This document shows positions 56,701-64,000 of a stretch of DNA of 64,000 bases, one piece after another. Numbering within the stretch: position 1 is the first letter of the stretch; each line of letters starts with the position of its first letter. This DNA comes from Patiria miniata (taxonomy: Eukaryota > Echinodermata > Asteroidea > Valvatida > Asterinidae): assembly GCF_015706575.1 (NCBI RefSeq), contig NW_024037056.1:124001-188000 (forward strand), in the 5' to 3' direction. Both the position numbers and the translations under genes were made by a program. The notes below the pieces were generated by a model. The model did no database searches, had not been told where the DNA came from, and worked only from the letters and a program-made list of their open reading frames with translations.

Positions 56701-57805
56701 TGTGTGTAAATTGCCATAGAGTAGTCTGTCAGCGGGCTTCACTCTGTGGTGTGTTAACTTGCTATATCTCGTCTTGACGGTATCTTGATATGAAAAAATT
56801 CTTAATTTTTTTGACATGTATGGAGAGCTAGTTAGTCAGGCTACATCATCCAACAAGTTTGAAGTCTGTAGACCCAATACTCGTGGAGAAAATGGGACAT
56901 AAGCAAGAATATTTTGCCCAAGTTTGTTTCTGTGTGTAAATTGCCATAGAGTAGGCTGTCAGCGGGCTTCACTCTGTGATGTGTTAACTTGCTATATCTC
57001 GTCTTGACGGTATCTTGTTATGAAAAATTCCTAATTTCTTTGACATGTATGGAGAGCTAGTTAGTCAGGCTACAATGTCCAACAAGTTTGAAGTCTGTAG
57101 ACCTGATACTCGGGAGAAAATGGGACATAAGCAAGAATATTTTGACCGAGTTTGTTTCTGTGTGTAAATTGCCATAGAGTCGGTTGTCAGCGGGCTTCAC
57201 TCCGTGTGGGTGTGTTACTTGCTATATCTCGTCTTGACGGTATCTGATATGAAAAATTCCTAATTTTTTGACATGTATGGAGAGCTAGTAGTCAGGCTAC
57301 ATCATCCAACAAGTTTGAAGTCTGTAGACCCAATACTCGTGGAGAAAAAGGGACATAAGCAAGAATATTTTGACCAAGTTTGTTTCTGTGTTGTAAATTG
57401 CCATAGAGTAGGCTGTCAGCGGGCTTTCTCCGTGGTGTGTTTACTTGCTATATCTCGTCTTGACGGTATCTTGATATGAAAAAATTCCTAATTTCTTTGA
57501 CATGTATGGAGAGCTAGTAGTCAGGCTACAATGTCCAACAAGTTTGAAGTCTGTAGACCTGATACTCGTGGAGAAAATGGGACATAAGCAAGAATATTTT
57601 GACCGAGTTTGTTTCTGTGTGTAAATTGCCATAGAGTCGGCTGTCAGCGGGCTTCACTCCGTGGTGTGGTTACTTGCTATATCTCGTCTTGACGGTATCT
57701 TGATATGAAAAATTCCTAATTTTTTTGACATGTATGGAGAGCTAGTTAGTCAGGCTACATCATCCAACAAGTTGAAGTCTGTAGACCCAATACTCGTGGA
57801 GAAAA
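43500..57805. repeat. Longer-range duplications in block B
   Basis: Markers recur at large offsets: atcttgtcttg at 44221 and 50850 (6629), gacatgtttgg at 44952 and 51580 (6628), and ggacctaagc at about 46409, 53717 and 55988 (7308, then 2271). The offsets are near multiples of the monomer, so blocks of about 29-32 and 10 monomers were copied, with later gain or loss of monomers. Confidence 0.65.
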
Positions 57806-58305
57806 NNNNNNNNNNNNNNNNNNNNNNNNNNNNNNNNNNNNNNNNNNNNNNNNNNNNNNNNNNNNNNNNNNNNNNNNNNNNNNNNNNNNNNNNNNNNNNN
57901 NNNNNNNNNNNNNNNNNNNNNNNNNNNNNNNNNNNNNNNNNNNNNNNNNNNNNNNNNNNNNNNNNNNNNNNNNNNNNNNNNNNNNNNNNNNNNNNNNNNN
58001 NNNNNNNNNNNNNNNNNNNNNNNNNNNNNNNNNNNNNNNNNNNNNNNNNNNNNNNNNNNNNNNNNNNNNNNNNNNNNNNNNNNNNNNNNNNNNNNNNNNN
58101 NNNNNNNNNNNNNNNNNNNNNNNNNNNNNNNNNNNNNNNNNNNNNNNNNNNNNNNNNNNNNNNNNNNNNNNNNNNNNNNNNNNNNNNNNNNNNNNNNNNN
58201 NNNNNNNNNNNNNNNNNNNNNNNNNNNNNNNNNNNNNNNNNNNNNNNNNNNNNNNNNNNNNNNNNNNNNNNNNNNNNNNNNNNNNNNNNNNNNNNNNNNN
58301 NNNNN
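57806..58305. other. Assembly gap, 500 N
   Basis: Exactly 500 undetermined bases between satellite blocks B and C. The true length and any B/C transition are unknown. Confidence 0.99.
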
Positions 58306-61300
58306 TTTTTTTTGACATGTATGGAGAGCTAGTTAGTCAGGCTACAACGTCCAACAAGTTTGAAGTCCATAGACCCAATACTCGTGGAGAAAATGAGACA
58401 TAAGCAAGAATATTTTGCCCGAGTTTTTTCTGTGTGTAAATTGCCATAGAGTAGGCTGTCAGCGGGCTTCACTCCGTGGTTTGTTTACATGCTATATCTC
58501 GTCTTGAAGGTATCTTGTTATGAAAAATCCTGATTTTTTTGACATGTATGGAGAGCTAGTTAGTCAGGCTACAACGTCCAACAAGTTTGAAGTCCATAGA
58601 CCCAAACTCGTGGAGAAAATGAGACATAAGCAAGAATATTTTGCCCGAGTTTATTTCTGTGTGTAAATTGCCATAGAGTAGGCTGTCAGCGGGCTTCACT
58701 CCGTGTTTTTTACATGCTATATCTCGTCTTGAAGGTATCTTGTTATGAAAAATCCTGATTTTTTTGACATGTATGGAGAGCTAGTTAGTCAGGCTACAAC
58801 GTCCAACAAGTTTGAAGTCCATAGACCCAATACTCGTGGAGAAAATGAGACATAAGCAAGAATATTTTGCCCGAGTTTATTTCTGTGTGTAAATTGCCAT
58901 AGAGTAGGCTGTCAGCGGGCTTCACTCCGTGGTTTGTTTACATGCTATATCTCGTCTTGAAGGTATCTTGTTATGAAAAATTCCTGATTTTTGACATGTA
59001 TGGAGAGCTAGTTAGTCAGGCTACAACGTCCAACAAGTTTGAAGTCCATAGACCCAATACTCGTGGAGAAAATGAGACATAAGCAAGAATATTTGCCCGA
59101 GTTTATTTCTGTGTGTAAATTGCCATAGAGTAGGCTGTCAGCGGGCTTCACTCCGTGGTTTGTTTACATGCTATATCTCGTCTTGAAGGTATCTTGTTAT
59201 AAAAACTTCTGATTTTTTTGACATGTATGGAGAGCTAGTTAGTCAGGCTACAACGTCCAACAAGTTTGAAGTCCATAGACCCAATACTCGTGGAGAAAAT
59301 GAGACATAAGCAAGAATATTTTGCCCGAGTTTTTTCTGTGTGTAAATTGCCATAGAGTAGGCTGTCAGCGGGCTTCACTCCGTGGTTTGTTTACATGCTA
59401 TATCTCGTCTTGAAGGTATCTTGTTATGAAAAACTTCTGATTTTTTTGACATGTATGGAGAGCTAGTTAGTCAGGCTACAACGTCCAACAAGTTTGAAGT
59501 CCATAGACCCAATACTCGTGGAGAAAATGAGACATAAGCAAGAATATTTTGCCCGAGTTTATTTCTGTGTGTAAATTGCCATAGAGTAGGCTGTCAGCGG
59601 GCTTCACTCCGTGGTTTGTTTACATGCTATATCTCGTCTTGAAGGTATCTTGTTATGAAAAATTCCTGATTTTTTTGACATGTATGGAGAGCTAGTTAGT
59701 CAGGCTACAACGTCCAACAAGTTTGAAGTCCATAGACCCAATACTCGTGGAGAAAATGAGACATAAGCAAGAATATTTTGCCCGAGTTTATTTCTGTGTG
59801 TAAATTGCCATAGAGTAGGCTGTCAGCGGGCTTCACTCCGTGGTTTGTTTACATGCTATATCTCGTCTTGAAGGTATCTTGTTATGAAAAATTCCTGATT
59901 TTTTTGACATGTATGGAGAGCTAGTTAGTCAGGCTACAACGTCCAACAAGTTTGAAGTCCATAGACCCAATACTCGTGGAGAAAATGAGACATAAGCAAG
60001 AATATTTTGCCCGAGTTTATTTCTGTGTGTAAATTGCCATAGAGTAGGCTGTCAGCGGGCTTCACTCCGTGGTTTGTTTACATGCTATATCTCGTCTTGA
60101 AGGTATCTTGTTATGAAAAATTCCTGATTTTTTTGACATGTATGGAGAGCTAGTTAGTCAGGCTACAACGTCCAACAAGTTTGAAGTCCATAGACCCAAT
60201 ACTCGTGGAGAAAATGAGACATAAGCAAGAATATTTTGCCCGAGTTTATTTCTGTGTGTAAATTGCCATAGAGTAGGCTGTCAGCGGGCTTCACTCCGTG
60301 GTTTGTTTACATGCTATATCTCGTCTTGAAGGTATCTTGTTATAAAAAATTCTGATTTTTTTGACATGTATGGAGAGCTAGTTAGTCAGGCTACAACGTC
60401 CAACAAGTTTGAAGTCCATAGACCCAATACTCGTGGAGAAAATGAGACATAAGCAAGAATATTTTGCCCGAGTTTATTTCTGTGTGTAAATTGCCATAGA
60501 GTAGGCTGTCAGCGGGCTTCACTCCGTGGTTTGTTTACATGCTATATCTCGTCTTGAAGGTATCTTGTTATGAAAAATCCTGATTTTTTTGACATGTATG
60601 GAGAGCTAGTTAGTCAGGCTACAACGTCCAACAAGTTTGAAGTCCATAGACCCAATACTCGTGGAGAAAATGAGACATAAGCAAGAATATTTTGCCCGAG
60701 TTTATTTCTGTGTGTAAATTGCCATAGAGTAGGCTGTCAGCGGGCTTCACTCCGTGGTTTGTTTACATGCTATATCTCGTCTTGAAGGTATCTTGTTATG
60801 AAAAATTCCTGATTTTTTTGACATGTATGGAGAGCTAGTTAGTCAGGCTACAACGTCCAACAAGTTTGAAGTCCATAGACCCAATACTCGTGGAGAAAAT
60901 GAGACATAAGCAAGAATATTTTGCCCGAGTTTATTTCTGTGTGTAAATTGCCATAGAGTAGGCTGTCAGCGGGCTTCACTCCGTGGTTTGTTTACATGCT
61001 ATATCTCGTCTTGAAGGTATCTTGTTATAAAAATTCCTGATTTTTTTGACATGTATGGAGAGCTAGTTAGTCAGGCTACAACGTCCAACAAGTTTGAAGT
61101 CCATAGACCCAATACTCGTGGAGAAAATGAGACATAAGCAAGAATATTTTGCCCGAGTTTATTTCTGTGTGTAAATTGCCATAGAGTAGGCTGTCAGCGG
61201 GCTTCACTCCGTGGTTTGTTTACATGCTATATCTCGTCTTGAAGGTATCTTGTTATGAAAAAATTCCTGATTTTTTTGACATGTATGGAGAGCTAGTTAG

Positions 61301-64000
61301 TCAGGCTACAACGTCCAACAAGTTTGAAGTCCATAGACCCAATACTCGTGGAGAAAATGAGACATAAGCAAGAATATTTTGCCCGAGTTTATTTCTGTGT
61401 GTAAATTGCCATAGAGTAGGCTGTCAGCGGGCTTCACTCCGTGGTTTGTTTACATGCTATATCTCGTCTTGAAGGTATCTTGTTATGAAAAATTCCTGAT
61501 TTTTTTGACATGTATGGAGAGCTAGTTAGTCAGGCTACAACGTCCAACAAGTTTGAAGTCCATAGACCCAATACTCGTGGAGAAAATGAGACATAAGCAA
61601 GAATATTTTGCCCGAGTTTATTTCTGTGTGTAAATTGCCATAGAGTAGGCTGTCAGCGGGCTTCACTCCGTGGTTTGTTTACATGCTATATCTCGTCTTG
61701 AAGGTATCTTGTTATGAAAAATTCCTGATTTTTTTGACATGTATGGAGAGCTAGTTAGTCAGGCTACAACGTCCAACAAGTTTGAAGTCCATAGACCCAA
61801 TACTCGTGGAGAAAATGAGACATAAGCAAGAATATTTTGCCCGAGTTTATTTCTGTGTGTAAATTGCCATAGAGTAGGCTGTCAGCGGGCTTCACTCCGT
61901 GGTTTGTTTACATGCTATATCTCGTCTTGAAGGTATCTTGTTATGAAAAATTCCTGATTTTTTTGACATGTATGGAGAGCTAGTTAGTCAGGCTACAACG
62001 TCCAACAAGTTTGAAGTCCATAGACCCAATACTCGTGGAGAAAATGAGACATAAGCAAGAATATTTTGCCCGAGTTTATTTCTGTGTGTAAATTGCCATA
62101 GAGTAGGCTGTCAGCGGGCTTCACTCCGTGGTTTGTTTACATGCTATATCTCGTCTTGAAGGTATCTTGTTATGAAAAATCCTGATTTTTTTGACATGTA
62201 TGGAGAGCTAGTTAGTCAGGCTACAACGTCCAACAAGTTTGAAGTCCATAGACCCAATACTCGTGGAGAAAATGAGACATAAGCAAGAATATTTTGCCCG
62301 AGTTTATTTCTGTGTGTAAATTGCCATAGAGTAGGCTGTCAGCGGGCTTCACTCCGTGGTTTGTTTACATGCTATATCTCGTCTTGAAGGTATCTTGTTA
62401 TGAAAAATTCCTGATTTTTTTGACATGTATGGAGAGCTAGTTAGTCAGGCTACAACGTCCAACAAGTTTGAAGTCCATAGACCCAATACTCGTGGAGAAA
62501 ATGAGACATAAGCAAGAATATTTTGCCCGAGTTTATTTCTGTGTGTAAATTGCCATAGAGTAGGCTGTCAGCGGGCTTCACTCCGTGGTTTGTTTACATG
62601 CTATATCTCGTCTTGAAGGTATCTTGTTATGAAAAATTCCTGATTTTTTTGACATGTATGGAGAGCTAGTTAGTCAGGCTACAACGTCCAACAAGTTTGA
62701 AGTCCATAGACCCAATACTCGTGGAGAAAATGAGACATAAGCAAGAATATTTTGCCCGAGTTTATTTCTGTGTGTAAATTGCCATAGAGTAGGCTGTCAG
62801 CGGGCTTCACTCCGTGGTTTGTTTACATGCTATATCTCGTCTTGAAGGTATCTTGTTATGAAAAATTCCTGATTTTTTTGACATGTATGGAGAGCTAGTT
62901 AGTCAGGCTACAACGTCCAACAAGTTTGAAGTCCATAGACCCAATACTCGTGGAGAAAATGAGACATAAGCAAGAATATTTTGCCCGAGTTTATTTCTGT
63001 GTGTAAATTGCCATAGAGTAGGCTGTCAGCGGGCTTCACTCCGTGGTTTGTTTACATGCTATATCTCGTCTTGAAGGTATCTTGTTATGAAAAATTCCTG
63101 ATTTTTTTGACATGTATGGAGAGCTAGTTAGTCAGGCTACAACGTCCAACAAGTTTGAAGTCCATAGACCCAATACTCGTGGAGAAAATGAGACATAAGC
63201 AAGAATATTTTGCCCGAGTTTATTTCTGTGTGTAAATTGCCATAGAGTAGGCTGTCAGCGGGCTTCACTCCGTGGTTTGTTTACATGCTATATCTCGTCT
63301 TGAAGGTATCTTGTTATGAAAAATTCCTGATTTTTTTGACATGTATGGAGAGCTAGTTAGTCAGGCTACAACGTCCAACAAGTTTGAAGTCCATAGACCC
63401 AATACTCGTGGAGAAAATGAGACATAAGCAAGAATATTTTGCCCGAGTTTATTTCTGTGTGTAAATTGCCATAGAGTAGGCTGTCAGCGGGCTTCACTCC
63501 GTGGTTTGTTTACATGCTATATCTCGTCTTGAAGGTATCTTGTTATGAAAAATTCCTGATTTTTTTGACATGTATGGAGAGCTAGTTAGTCAGGCTACAA
63601 CGTCCAACAAGTTTGAAGTCCATAGACCCAATACTCGTGGAGAAAATGAGACATAAGCAAGAATATTTTGCCCGAGTTTATTTCTGTGTGTAAATTGCCA
63701 TAGAGTAGGCTGTCAGCGGGCTTCACTCCGTGGTTTGTTTACATGCTATATCTCGTCTTGAAGGTATCTTGTTATGAAAAATTCCTGATTTTTTTGACAT
63801 GTATGGAGAGCTAGTTAGTCAGGCTACAACGTCCAACAAGTTTGAAGTCCATAGACCCAATACTCGTGGAGAAAATGAGACATAAGCAAGAATATTTTGC
63901 CCGAGTTTATTTCTGTGTGTAAATTGCCATAGAGTAGGCTGTCAGCGGGCTTCACTCCGTGGTTTGTTTACATGCTATATCTCGTCTTGAAGGTATCTTG
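58306..64000. repeat. Satellite block C, 229 bp monomer, about 25 copies, highly uniform
   Basis: Starts such as 62988 and 63217 are 229 bases apart. Four states separate it from block A in nearly every copy: gagtttatttctg, cttgaaggtatc, gtccatagaccc and atgagacataagc. Otherwise it shares the A states (tttgtttacatgct, cctgatttt, acaacgtcc). Variation is almost confined to aaaaattcctg and the T run. It continues past the end of the window. Confidence 0.98.

Larger units (their letters stand above)
30218..57805. repeat. Satellite block B, diverged subfamily, about 121 copies
   Basis: This is the same monomer as block A in the same orientation. Its typical states are ggtgtgtttacttgct, gacggtatc or gagggtatc, cctaattt, and tctgtagacc. 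It starts in mid-monomer at taggctgtcagcggg. Copies at 30.2-34.9 kb differ from each other most; later copies group into repeated multi-monomer sets. From about 46.7 kb onward small indels become frequent (for example ctcctccgtgg near 49453), partly in homopolymers. Confidence 0.97.

Overview
The window looks like a piece of a chromosome assembly from a marine invertebrate animal. The split genes with standard GT/AG introns, the vertebrate-like exon phases of a cytosolic sulfotransferase gene, the abundant short interspersed repeats and the AT-rich non-coding DNA all fit a metazoan. An invertebrate deuterostome such as a lancelet or hemichordate is my best guess, but I cannot fix the species. 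No virus-like element, CRISPR array or bacterial operon is visible.

About 70% of the window is one tandem satellite with a 228-229 bp monomer, always in the same orientation. Block A (1-11241, about 49 copies) and block C (58306-64000, about 25 copies) are closely related, nearly uniform subfamilies. Block B (30218-57805, about 121 copies) is a more diverged subfamily with higher-order organisation: periods of 3, 4, 5 and 21-22 monomers, plus longer duplications. Two 500-base runs of N (11242-11741 and 57806-58305) interrupt the satellite and hide both the A/island junction and the B/C junction.

Between A and B lies an 18.5 kb island of ordinary DNA (11742-30217). Its left 10.7 kb has no gene I can support. 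It holds a TA-flanked miniature DNA transposon, tRNA-derived repeat fragments, inverted repeats, homopolymer tracts and microsatellites. Its right part carries two genes on the minus strand. One is an intronless 445-residue disordered protein of unknown function (22489-23826). The other is the last five coding exons of a cytosolic (PAPS-dependent) sulfotransferase (25688-29580), assembled here from splice sites, matching phases and family motifs. A 0.2 kb foldback element lies just past the sulfotransferase 3' end.

The first sulfotransferase exon or exons, encoding roughly the first 40-45 residues up to the PAPS-loop sequence YPKSG, are not found between 29581 and the satellite edge at 30218. 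The gene therefore either has its 5' end across the satellite array or is 5'-truncated by it. The two genes are tandem and co-oriented, but nothing suggests a shared function.
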